Of a stretch of DNA of 64,000 bases, positions 20,603-30,201 are shown one piece after another. A model generated the notes under the pieces. That model saw only the letters and a program-made list of their open reading frames with translations, was not told the origin of the DNA and searched no databases. The position numbers were made by a program, and so were the translations under genes. The first letter of the stretch is position 1. Every line of letters starts with the position of its first letter. The DNA is from Cercospora beticola (Eukaryota > Ascomycota > Dothideomycetes > Mycosphaerellales > Mycosphaerellaceae), in contig NC_088936.1 in NCBI RefSeq assembly GCF_033473495.1, positions 2,108,001 through 2,172,000 of the forward strand. The letters run 5' to 3'.

Positions 20603-21285
20603 TTACATTTTACTCTTGACTTCCTCGAGCAGAGCCTTCAACTTATCCATATCTGGCTTCTGCTGTGGCCAGCCGATCTGCAAACCTTGCTGCTCGTCTG
20701 GCTTTGGAATGACGTGGAAGTGGACGTGGCCGACTTCTTGATGAGCCAATTTGCCGTTGTTCTGCAAGATGTTGTAGTTCTCGAGGCCTTGGGTCTTTTG
20801 CAGGGCAGAGGCAATGTTCTGTCATTTGCACGTGAGGTTAGCTTGAGAAATAGCCTTCATTGACGCACGAAGACTGACCTTGGCTACAGGAAGCAGCTCG
20901 GTGAGAGAGTCATCAGGGATATCTGTGAGTTTCTCGCCGTGGTGCTTTGGGATGATGAGCTGGAAAGCGTGAGTTGTGTATCGTGTCAACGAGCTCGGAC
21001 GTGGTTCGCGTTGGCCATCACGGTGGGCGGGGTGCGAACAGACATACCGCATGGCCGTACCTGCATACAATTTAGCTTCAATTCTGGATGTAATGCGTTA
21101 ATGCGTTAGACGACATTCCAGACTTACGCCAATGGATTGATATCCAGGAATGCCAGCGTCTTTGCGCTTTCGAAGAGCTTCATCGAGGGAATGTCACCTG
21201 TTCACCACTCAGCATTGGTATCGCACGCCGCGGGCTGCTTGGAAGTACCCTTGATGATCTTGCAGAAGATACAGTTGGCTGCCAT
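20603..21285 (-). CDS. HNT1: HIT-family nucleotide hydrolase (Hnt1/HINT-like)
   Basis: Five exons on the minus strand: 21249-21285, 21128-21197, 21048-21060, 20879-20959 and 20603-20818, all phases consistent, giving 138 aa. Exon 3 is a 13-nt microexon encoding most of the conserved (A)YGHA, so the motif [17 protein letters not shown] is assembled from three exons. The N-terminal [13 protein letters not shown] is the classic HINT zinc-site opening. The catalytic HIT triad is HVHFHVIPK near the C terminus. The family hydrolyses adenosine 5'-phosphoramidates (AMP-N substrates). The length is slightly above HINT because of a Pro/Gln/Lys-rich C-terminal extension, as in yeast Hnt1. Confidence 0.93.
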
Positions 21286-21525
21286 GATGCACTATTCTCG
21301 TTGTTTCGATTCCGGAAGTGGTAACTTGTTGTGTATACCATCCAATGCTTCTCACCTGTTGTCGATGCTGCGGAGGGGCAGTGCCAAGAACGGTGACACA
21401 AGAACCGGAACAGCTTCCAGGCGCTATCCGAGTCTAAAGATCGGCATACCATACAGTCCATCACTCTTTTGTCCGTCTACAACACCCTCCGGCGCGCCGA
21501 GCATCGATCCAGAGCAGCACGTCGT
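21286..21525. promoter_or_regulatory. Divergent HNT1/RING promoter
   Basis: A 240 bp gap between divergent start codons must hold both promoters. No distinct TATA or other motif was recognised. Confidence 0.4.
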
Positions 21526-22341
21526 ATGGATGATACGAACACATCTACTGCAAATCGCAACAACGCCGCCTCCCAGAAAGTGCAGGATGCCTGCACCATC
21601 TGCCTCGAACCAATCACCGAGCGAGCGGTAGCCACGCCATGCAACCATCTTTCTTTTGACTTCCTCTGTCTGGTGTCCTGGCTACAAGAGCAGTCATCAT
21701 GTCCTCTCTGCAAAGCTGCAGTGTTGGAAGTGCAATATGACTGGCGTGGACCTGACGACTACAAGACTTACCATGTACCATCGAAGGAGGACACTACCAG
21801 GCCGGTAGCCGGCTCGACGCACGCTCACCAGCCATACCGTAGACGCGCTCAGCTCAGGCGAGCCATATGTCCCATCCGACCGCCTGTAGACGACATCCTC
21901 GAACGCCGCCGCAGGGTCTACCGCGAGGGCCTACCCAGTCTTCACATCGGCGCAAACCGTATATCTCAGTACAAAGACTTTACCCAGCAAGACTTTCTTG
22001 CCTCAGACGAGCTGCAGACCAAAGCGAAGCAGTTCCTGCGACGGGAATTGAAGGTATTCGATTTTCTGGACAACAACCCTCGGGCGAGCAGTCGAGACTT
22101 TTTGATCGTCTACATCGTGTTTGTGCTCAAGAGTCACGAACTTCGAGGGGCGGACGGGAGGGCAGAGGATCTGGTGGCTGAGTTTTTGGGGAGAGAAAAT
22201 GCGAGTCTTTTACTGCATGAGATGGAAAGTTGGTTGAGAAGTCCATATCTGAGCTTGGAAGACTGGGACGGTGAAGTGCAGTATCCTGCTCCCAGAAGAG
22301 AGCTAGAAGAGAGGAGAACGGCGAAGAGACGAACTGGATGA
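21526..22341 (+). CDS. RING-type zinc finger protein (putative E3 ubiquitin ligase)
   Basis: Single exon of 271 aa from the first in-frame ATG; the open frame reaches further upstream only through a non-ATG codon. The RING lies near residues 22-65: CTICLEP, then PCNH, then LCLVSWLQ and CPLCK. This reads C-x2-C ... C-x-H ... C ... C-x2-C. The usual fourth cysteine (H-x2-C) is replaced: the sequence after the His is LSFDFLC. The rest has no known domain: an Arg-rich stretch (about 105-135), then a mostly helical region. RING proteins bring E2 enzymes to substrates; activity here is inferred from the fold only. Confidence 0.82.
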   Translation: MDDTNTSTANRNNAASQKVQDACTICLEPITERAVATPCNHLSFDFLCLVSWLQEQSSCPLCKAAVLEVQYDWRGPDDYKTYHVPSKEDTTRPVAGSTHAHQPYRRRAQLRRAICPIRPPVDDILERRRRVYREGLPSLHIGANRISQYKDFTQQDFLASDELQTKAKQFLRRELKVFDFLDNNPRASSRDFLIVYIVFVLKSHELRGADGRAEDLVAEFLGRENASLLLHEMESWLRSPYLSLEDWDGEVQYPAPRRELEERRTAKRRTG

Positions 22342-22533
22342 TGGCGAAGCAAGAGATGAAACAACTTTGTGTGACCTGATCCCGCAGCCGAAACGAAACG
22401 AAACAGACCGACACAGTCTGTGAGACCAAACACGAAGGGTGGATACCTCCTGCGGCCCATCTTCGCTTGCTTGTTTGAGCTGGAACAACAGTGGAGCAGC
22501 ATATTGGATTTGCAACTTGAGCCCTCCATCGAA

Positions 22534-22697
22534 GCATCGTTGGTTTAGTGGTAAAATCCGTCGTTGCCATCCACTTCACTTCGTCAGGAGATGAATAAGT
22601 GCGCCTCGACGGGCCCCGTGTTGTGAGTAGTAGCACCAGCATCATTATTACAGGACATGAAACTCTAACAGATCATCAGCGATTCACGGACGATGCA
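22534..22697 (+). tRNA. tRNA-Gly(GCC) with anticodon-loop intron and T-loop insertion
   Basis: After removal of two inserts the gene is a perfect 71-nt tRNA-Gly. The acceptor stem GCATCGT (22534-22540) pairs with ACGATGC (22690-22696), followed by discriminator A. The A box lies in the D-arm (TGGTTTAGTGG). The anticodon stem CGTCG (22559-22563) pairs with CGACG (22607-22611), with anticodon GCC at 22566-22568. The T-stem CCGTG (22616-22620) pairs with CACGG (22685-22689). Insert 1 (22570-22605, 36 nt) is a normal tRNA intron after position 37, with its own CACTT/AAGTG pairing. Insert 2 (22623-22679) splits the T-loop and is described separately. Pol III T-runs follow at 22710 and 22718. The gene lies 192 bp downstream of the RING stop codon on the same strand. 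Confidence 0.85.
22623..22679 (+). other. 57-bp spliceosomal-intron-like insertion in the tRNA T-loop
   Basis: Begins GTGAGT, contains CTAAC at 22665-22669 (branch A 11 nt before the end) and ends in CAG. Its length equals that of the protein-gene introns in this window. Removing it exactly joins TT to CGATT and restores a seven-base T-loop and the B box. It therefore looks like an intron insertion and not random decay. Confidence 0.75.
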
Positions 22698-22709
22698 ACT
22701 CGAATCAAC

Positions 22710-22722
22710 TTTTTGCCTTTTT
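22710..22722 (+). terminator. Pol III terminator T-runs after tRNA-Gly
   Basis: Two runs of five T (22710-22714 and 22718-22722) start 12 nt after the tRNA discriminator base, as expected for a Pol III unit. Confidence 0.6.
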
Positions 22723-23241
22723 CCACAAGTTCAGACAACGGTCGAAGCAGCGGAAGGCGAACCAGAGACACCTTTTTGCGTCTGTCGCCTCTTTTCTACG
22801 CGCAGATTAACCATTGGGGTCCGGCGTGTCCAAAAGCAAAATTTCACAGGGCTTGGCTTGTGCCAACTTTCTGTTTTGACATGGACCTCCGCTTCTGCAT
22901 CCGATGCACACAGACATCGTCCAGCTTATCACTCTATAGAGGGGTTATCTTGACAGGCAGGCGTATATCGCCGTCTCGAGGCCGACGTTGTGGCGATGCT
23001 GCAATGCGGTCACATTGGAATTTTCCCCACCGAATATCTTGGCACTTGTGCGAAGCTGGACATTACAGGGATTGCCACAAAAAGTCTTGATCATGCGAGG
23101 TCACTTGTTCGGCTGAAGTAGTTCTTATGGGCACTTCGTCCTATCTATGCATTCCCGCATCCCATCGACAAGCACGAGTTCCAGACAACTTCCACCACCA
23201 GCAAAACAACGAACAGCTATATTGCAGAGTCTTCCCTACGC
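22723..23241. other. Intergenic
   Basis: No gene or repeat recognised between the tRNA and the minus-strand secreted protein. Confidence 0.5.
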
Positions 23242-23624
23242 CTAAAAGCAGCAATAATTGGTCCCCCCGAACTCGCCCGCAAAGTACTTAGTACAACATT
23301 GCAGACATGTGTCACTTCCACAATCATCTGACTATTGCAGTTGAGATCGCGTCAGCCTAGTCGTGTCATCAGCAACGGTTTAGGATATTTGCTTACGTCT
23401 GGGCTGCAGTATTGAGTTCGCGGCACTGGGTAGTTCGAACAGTCCTCAGGCTGGGGAAATACTGGATCTCCATTTTTATTGATCGGATTGTCTGGATCGT
23501 CGTTGTTATCTGGATCATCGTTATTCTGATCTGGATCATCTGGAATCGTAATCCAGGGGAAAAAGTTGAATAATTGTGCAAAGGAGACAGTGGCAGCAGC
23601 CAGGAGAAGTAGGAGAAATTTCAT
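23242..23624 (-). CDS. Small secreted 8-cysteine protein 2
   Basis: Exons 23397-23624 and 23242-23331 (minus) encode 105 aa. The 65 bp intron has a GTAAGC donor, a GGCTGAC branch point and an AATAG acceptor. Without splicing the frame would stop 14 codons later and lose six of the eight cysteines. A signal peptide (MKFLLLLLAAATVSFA) is followed by an acidic Asp/Pro/Asn repeat linker (DDPD and NDDPDN units). The Cys-rich C terminus follows with spacing C-x10-C-x6-C-x4-C-x2-CC-x13-CC and ends in YCCF. Small size, secretion signal and even cysteine number fit an apoplastic effector-like protein. No family recognised. Confidence 0.85.
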
Positions 23625-24524
23625 TGCGGAGACTCTTGCGTCTCAGTCGTGAAGGTGTGAGTCAGTGTTGAGCAATTTATGTGTTCAAAGTTGGCGTCGA
23701 GGGCTTATGAAGCTGGTGCAAGACGAATGAGCGTGCAAGGAAGGCGTTCTTGTGCTGCTCGCTGCGGGCGCTGACGATGAATACCAACAGAGCATGGGTC
23801 AAACGCACAGTGGCATATCTGTGACTAAGAGCATGGTTGTGCCGTGGCTCCTGATGTTGGTTTCCACATACTACAGAGCATAAGCTCAAGAACCCACCGG
23901 GGCTCTCCTGCCAATAAGCTGCCCTAAACCGATTGTCAAAAGGGTTGCGGATTGCCGGAGAGCAAGATATACCATGCTTTTTGACCTCCGAATGCAAGTG
24001 ACAGACTGTAATGCCATCGGGACAATCCTGGATGTCACATTCGAATTCGTAATCAAAAGTCGATCTGCTGTGCGGGCGTTCGGCCGTGCGCAAGATCATG
24101 TCCTAACTTTGCTCGTTCAATCTCTAAATTTATTGAGTGAAGATAGCCACAGACACGGATTGGTCCCCCATGCGGCCATCAGATCTGGATCACAGCTATT
24201 TTTGTAGCACTGCTCTTTCTGTGAACTTCCGGTAAGCATTGTATCCTATCTGGCCAGATGCAGTATGCAGCCCAGCGACATGGAGAAGAGCAGCATGGAA
24301 ACGGGCAGAAAGTCTGCTATAAAAGCATCTGGATGACAAAAAATTGCACGGACATCATCAGCGGCGAGCAATTGTTCCGGTGCAACGATGAGTGTTGTAA
24401 TAGTTCTGACATCCGTCAATCTTCACGTGGCTCACACAGGCCGTGAATGGGACTAATGTAGACGACTCCGCAGAACAGGAAAGCCCCAGCCCTCTCCCAG
24501 TGACAAAGACAAAGTAAACCCTCT
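23625..24524. other. Intergenic
   Basis: 900 bp without a recognised gene. It contains the promoter of the minus-strand secreted protein 2. Confidence 0.5.
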
Positions 24525-25220
24525 TCAGCAATTGGTACCCAGAGTAGCAATCCCCTAAGATTCGAAGTTAGTGGAGGTTTCAGCTCTATAAGCATCAGAA
24601 TCGAGTCTTACGAGATCCAAGCAGCCCGATTTGCCACTGGTACCAGCCGCACTCTTGTCCTTTCCATTGACATTGACAGTACCGCCTCCGCCGGTATTTG
24701 TGCGTCCGCCAGTGTTCGTGTTCCTGTCGATGTCGACATCTGTTCTTGTTCTTGTGCCCGGATTGACTGTGGTCCCTGTCCGACTGGTAGAACCTCCTGA
24801 GTTGACGCGACCCGTCGCTGTGGTGGGTTGGAATGGATTCCAGCCGTCTTTGTTCAACGGATCACCGCCGGTGTGCCATGCTACGAATGATTCCGTTTCG
24901 GTGTCGGTTAAGTACCCCGATGTATGAGTTTCTTGGCGAGTGCCTCCAGAGCATTGGGCGAACACTCTCTTTCCCTCTTCGGTGAGGCAGTAGTCGTAGA
25001 TGTTGATGGAAGGACCTATAGGTGTACCGTAGCTGTAGTATGTGGCATAAGGATCCGAGACGTAATACGTGCTATAGTCCCAGTTCACTTGACGCTTTCG
25101 ATGGGCGGTCTTGGAGATCTGTAGCTTGTCGTCCGGGGAAGAGCTGTGAAGCCACAGCTGAGGAACTGGTAACGCGGTGGCAAGGCCTGTAACGAGTGAA
25201 AGTGCAATGATGACTCTCAT
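24525..25220 (-). CDS. Secreted Gly/Thr-rich protein 3 with Kex2 site
   Basis: Exons 24612-25220 and 24525-24554 (minus) encode 212 aa. The 57 bp intron has a GTAAGA donor, a CTAAC branch point and a CTTAG acceptor. The unspliced reading would end SDAYRAETSTNFES; the spliced one ends GIATLGTNC, adding a final cysteine (four in all). The signal peptide is MRVIIALSLVTGLATA. A Kex2-like RKR at about residues 41-43 releases a mature chain starting QVNWDYSTYY, rich in Tyr. The middle and C-terminal part is a low-complexity Thr/Gly/Arg/Asn linker (TGGRTNTGGG type), likely O-glycosylated. No family recognised; could be a wall or effector protein. Confidence 0.83.
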
Positions 25221-26132
25221 TGTCAGTATGCGAAAATTGGTAGAGAGCGTTGAGCCGCGGAAGGGAGAATTGAGTGCCTCAGAGGGCTATGTACTGTCGT
25301 TCCGCACGGCCTGTCATCGCTTTCACGGTAGCCTGGCACTCACAAGACTCTCCCGGGTTGCATCTTGTTTTGGTTAATTGCTTTCTATACGGATACATTG
25401 CATTGGCTTGGAACGAACATGTGCCTAACGCTTTGCTGACTGTTCGCCGGTTTGGTATAACGCACTCCATTTGACAGATCATTACAAGCTTTCAGCTGAT
25501 TCCACATCAACGCAGTGCAGGGGAGGTTTAAAATTGCTTCGACTCACCGCATGTCTTGAAATAGTTTGCTTCCTAACCTTTTGTCGATGTACTTGGCATT
25601 CCGCCACCTAGACATGTAGTGACAGGGATCTATATACTTCCTTACTGGGACTCGAGCGGCTTGCTCAGGTAGGGCTTCACCTGCAGTCCCATGGTTCCAG
25701 TTCGATGATATGGTATTTCCTTGGGGTCAGCCCAAAACAATCTGCGGTGCTGAGGCAAGTGCTGTTCGATGTCCTGCTGCTGCAATGCCGAGCTTAGTCT
25801 GAACAACAATCGCACTGCCCGGAAGGGCCCTAGACTGTCCGTTTAGTCACGGTCCGCTACGTCCGACCCAGTTTAAAGGAGACATTTGACCAATTACGAC
25901 GCCAGTGAAGACCCTTGGAGGTCTGGAAAGTCTAAAGTTGGTCTGGCCTGTTGAGTTCGCAGCGATGCAGGATAACCCGTACAATGCTTGTAGTGCAGCG
26001 AGCACGCTCCAAAGATACATGTACAGCCACGATCATGCAAAGTTGTAGCTACGCCCTAACACAAACTCAGTGGCTGTCTGTTTTGAAGATTATCGTCGGA
26101 CTCACGCTTAATATAGCCTACGGCTTTTCATC
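25221..26132. other. Intergenic between divergent secreted-protein genes
   Basis: No gene recognised. It contains both promoters; AT-rich TATA-like stretches are present but none is distinctive. Confidence 0.5.
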
Positions 26133-27101
26133 ATGAGCCCCCTCGCTCCAATGTCTGCCATTTTGCTTTGGCTTGCAGTTGCGCAAGCTCAATCCGGCGG
26201 CCCAAGGAGCTGTGCCGAGCTAGCTGACGACCCAGACGAGAAAGGCATCACCGGCGGGTAAGTCATTCTTACAAATGCGGGGATCGGAAGCGAATGGCGG
26301 CTTACCATGTAGCAGTTTCATCTCCAACGACGATTACTCTGTTTTAGTATGTTCAATTCATCGTTCCCTCTCGTTGCCATTGTCTCTGCGGTGAGCTTTG
26401 GGCACTAGCAGTAGACTGCCAGCTCATATCCGGTACCCCTTCTGATGGACATAGGCATACTGTGCCGACAAAGACGCCGACGACTCTTGCATCCTCCAAG
26501 AGTGTTCTGGGCCTAACTGTGCACTGATCTTAGGACCCACAGAAGTGAGCCTTTGTATTTGCGAAGAGGAGTGCATACCGACTCTGGCATGCACTACTCC
26601 TGGAAACAACAACATCACGGTCCAACAATTTTGTCCTGAACCGCCACCCAAAAAGGGTCCAAGAAATTGCAGTGAGCTCGCGGAGACGGGCTGGGATTTT
26701 GGGTAATCTATCGCTGCACTTGCGAGCATTCAGGTTGGTGTATCTGCTGACGACGATACAGATTTTTCTCCGATGAGTTTTATCAGGACGTGGTACGTCA
26801 ACCAGGTGATCTGGGTTCTCCTTGTTCGCCGGGCCATGAGAAATTTTCCAGCTTGCTGGCTGTATCGAAGCTGATGACAATATCATAGTTCTACTGCGCC
26901 AACGCAAGCGCAGAAGTGACAGTAGGATCAGACGATACCCCATTGGACGGAGACTTTTGTTTTCTGTTCTCCTGCTCCAAACCGGGCTGTGCGACGGCCA
27001 ATGGTGGAGAAGGGTATTGCAGTTGTCAAGGAGAAGTCTGCGGTATACCACACTCTTGTACGACTCCGCTAGGAACTTCTGTTAGTGGGCCGAATTGCTG
27101 A
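26133..27101 (+). CDS. Secreted protein 4 with tandem 10-cysteine domains
   Basis: Five exons: 26133-26257, 26316-26346, 26455-26702, 26762-26792 and 26889-27101, all phases consistent, giving 215 aa. A signal peptide (MSPLAPMSAILLWLAVAQAQ) is followed by two homologous modules of ten cysteines each. Module 1 runs from SCAELAD to VQQFC and module 2 from NCSELAE to SGPNC, joined by a PEPPPKKGP linker. Each module opens with CxELA, then a 31-nt exon coding for FISNDDYSVL or FFSDEFYQDV, then YCA. The intron positions and phases (2, then 0) are the same in both modules, so the duplication took the introns with it. Twenty cysteines in a short secreted chain suggests a disulfide-locked apoplastic protein. 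No family recognised. Confidence 0.88.
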
Positions 27102-27377
27102 ACGATCAAGCTGCGATTCTATGCAAAAGCGTGTTAGATTTCGAGACCAGGGATTCTGTATGAACGTTTGTGGATTACGAGACCTTCGCAGCACATATCA
27201 TCTTCTTTGTCATTTGGTGCCACCACCGCGTCGCGAAATCTCAACGCACTTGGGTGAGACCAGCGGCTTATAATCCTCTCAACAGCAAGATGATCATCAA
27301 CCTGCTAACACCCACTTCAAGAGAGCCCGCGATGGCACTGTCCAGGTGGGCTACAAGAGTGATCATTAAACTGCTTT

Positions 27378-28274
27378 TCACTTGGAGCCCGGGTTGTAAG
27401 CCATGACAATCTTCTGAATTTTGAAAACAGCATCTGTTGCTGGGGGTCCAACGCTCCAGTTCGGGTCGCCATTGCTATAGCATTGGAGTCAGCGTCTATT
27501 TCACTGGATCTTCAACTCAAGTCACAACTCACGCCCAATTGTTCCACACCCAGACAGCTTTAGTCGTGGTTGGCACGTTTGTGTCAAACGTGTACTGCGG
27601 CACGTCATCCACGAAGAAGGAAGTCAAGCCGTTCCTCCATTCGATGCTGTATTTGTGCACCTTGCTTGTCGCGTCCGCCGGAGGAACGCCAGGACCGCTT
27701 GTGCCAGGACTTCCGACAGCTTTGGTGTTTTGGTTCGTGTAGTACAGAGCACGTGCAATGCCAGGTCTTGTAAAGGCCAGTGAGTTTGGATCACTCAGCC
27801 ATTCGATATCAGACTCGTGGATTCCACCTGAGATGGAAGTATCGCCATCGTAAGAGAAGATACCTGGGCAAGTAAAATCAGCACGAGCGAACAGAATGTG
27901 GCTTTTCAGGCAGCGGGATACAACCTACCATTGCACACGCCGTGAGTCTCGGTCAGAATAGCCCAGGTGTCGACTCTGGCAGCCGAGACTGTGAACGTAG
28001 TCTGAACTTCTGCAGACCAGATCACTTGGTCGTTTTGCTGACCTCCTGGCACGAGGAGATTGAGAAAGCCGCCTTCGACGTACGACATTGATGGCTCGAA
28101 CTCGTGATCATAAGGAGCACCGACTGTCTTCGTGTCGTTGACTCTGGAGTAGTAATTTGCGAGACCTGTAGGCAGGGCATTTCCGGCGAATGCGAACGTA
28201 GTCGTACTGGCATACTGAGCTTGAGCCAGACGTGCGGCCGCAAGGACGGCGAAAGTAAGAGCTGGAGTAAGCAT
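27378..28274 (-). CDS. Secreted GH16-like glycoside hydrolase
   Basis: Exons 27929-28274, 27533-27863 and 27378-27474 (minus) encode 257 aa. Introns are 65 and 58 bp, with GTAGGT and GTGAGT donors and CCAG and ATAG acceptors. The start is the ATG that gives a good signal peptide (MLTPALTFAVLAAARLAQAQ); the frame extends further upstream only through a GTG codon. The concanavalin-A-like fold shows the GH16 catalytic signature ExDxE as HESDIEW (E132, D134, E136), plus WVWNNWANGDPNW near the end. GH16 enzymes cleave or transfer beta-1,3/1,4-glucans or related wall polymers by a retaining mechanism; the exact substrate is not decided. The length suits a single-domain enzyme without a GPI anchor. 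Confidence 0.88.
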
Positions 28275-30201
28275 ATTGATACACAGTCGGAATATTTTGT
28301 TAGCTGCCACCAGTACCTGCCTCTCTGCTTATATGCTACGGCCTTAACCACATGGTCTTCCTTCGCTGCAATAGCATGTATAGCAATAACATGCTGCAGT
28401 ACGCCAAGTGCATCCTGCGGCGAATCCAGACACATGAACATGTTGAGTACGGTCCAAATTGGGCCAAGGGCATTTATAAAGTGATCCCAACGGCATCTTC
28501 TTTCAATAGTGGCTTCAATATGCCGCTCGCGAGGTAAGATCTTGCGCAGCTTGCCAGTGGAAGCGAGCGAGCTCGATCCTTTGTAGGAGCGAAGGAATCG
28601 CCAACATGATGTATGCACTTCTTGTCCTATCATACCATCCTAGTGCCTGGCATGGTAGCATCAGTAATCCACAGCGGACAGCTCGGTCTTGCTGAGGTCG
28701 GCACGAGCATCCACTTCGCTTGCGCTTGGCAAAGTTAGTGGCGTCAAGAGTACAAAATACATCGTGTAATAAAAAGTGGATGTACGTCCTACGCCTGCCG
28801 CTTTTGGGATCAGGCCCGTTCCATCGCCGGATGTGCTGAAGTCTTTGTAGGGTCCTGCGGTGACGAATTGTCGTTCCTCTGCCCATCCTGCTGCATGTTG
28901 CTACAGTATGGGATTCTCCTGCCATGGCGTCGTGCTCCTTGTAGACAAATAGAGGCGCGTGGCGCAGGGCTATCGGTGGCTTGGTCTCTGCTTCAGGTCT
29001 CATGTTTCGAGGAGCGGAATTGTGGCTACGCTGCGGGTTTCCGCTCGTGAGCTCACGAAGACGGTCAACTCTCTACGACTGTGCACTCTTCGTTTTCAAG
29101 AACGCGTCTGGACGTGCGAGACGCAGCTGCGCCTGAACCATGGTCTGGAAGCAGTGCGAGGTCGAGAATGATAAGGGCGATCCCCCGGCAATCGCAATTG
29201 ATAGTGGTGTGGCAGACTACGCTGAACAGCAGATGTGGGGTGGAATCGACAACAGGTGATGAAGCTGGAAGCTTTCACGTCCAAAAGTCGACACTGTGCT
29301 TGTCTTGGCAACTGCGATGATCTTGCCTGTTCCCTTCCCTCCCAGCCGCTTCCTCCGAGCAAGCTGCCGGCACGGATGATCTATAGAGCGACGCAACGAC
29401 TGGCTGACCAGGAGAAGTGCACGGGGCTTCGTTATTCGCGAAGCAACGTATGAGCGTCAGTCGTACCGGAGCTTGCCGAGGTCCACGACGTAGCGAGTGA
29501 TTGAACCTGACGTGTTTGCAACTTTTAGCATAGCATGGGCTACTCGTAGACAAATTTAGCCGTGCGGAAACGAAGAGCAACAACACCGCTACGCAACCTC
29601 TGCTTAGCAGGTTGAGCCAAATGCGAGTCCGGCTTTAGCGTGCGCTGCACTAATTTGCGTCCGCTACAGCATAATTTTCATAAAGCACGAGCTCGTACTC
29701 ATGCTATCTTGATTGGCTGCAAGAGATGCTTTAGGTCCCCTTTTGTCGAAACTGTTGGATCCACATGTTGAACTCTGTTCGTGTTGTGTTGTGTTATGTT
29801 GTGTTGCGTTTTGGCATGGCTGGAATGTCTTCTGAACGGAAAGCGTAATACTCCTGCGATAGTTGGGACTCAATGCGTCGTTGAGCCGCAGGCTTCGTAT
29901 TGTGTGGAACAACCGTTCGATCATTTCCAAAGCCACAGTGTTCGAGAACGAAGCACAAGGTTAGCACTTAAGTCCTATCACCATCTCTCTATAACAGCTT
30001 ACAATGCAACATTTGTCAGCTAAAATGAACCAAGGAACCAGAATGGCGGCTCCGAAGTCATATACAGTCGGGCGTTGGACTGGGTTGGCCGCATTCAAAT
30101 CCTCGAACACTTTCTAAGATCCTCACAATCACTCTACCACTGCTCCGGCAATCTCAGCTTTTAACAACCGACGTTAGTCCATCAATCGACACGAAATCAA
30201 C
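28275..30201. other. Intergenic between GH16-like and SDR genes
   Basis: About 1.9 kb with no recognised gene. Open frames on the minus strand (for example 28515-29003) are Arg/His-rich and domainless. A short pentanucleotide repeat is listed separately. A TATA-like ATATAAG (rc of 28328-28336) lies about 55 bp upstream of the GH16 ATG. Confidence 0.5.
29781..29810 (+). repeat. Pentanucleotide microsatellite
   Basis: Six units of GTGTT, two with one substitution (ATGTT and GCGTT). Confidence 0.8.

Noticed and set aside
22534..22622. 3'-truncated tRNA pseudogene
   Set aside because: The missing T-loop and acceptor half was found intact at 22680-22697 after the 57 bp insert.
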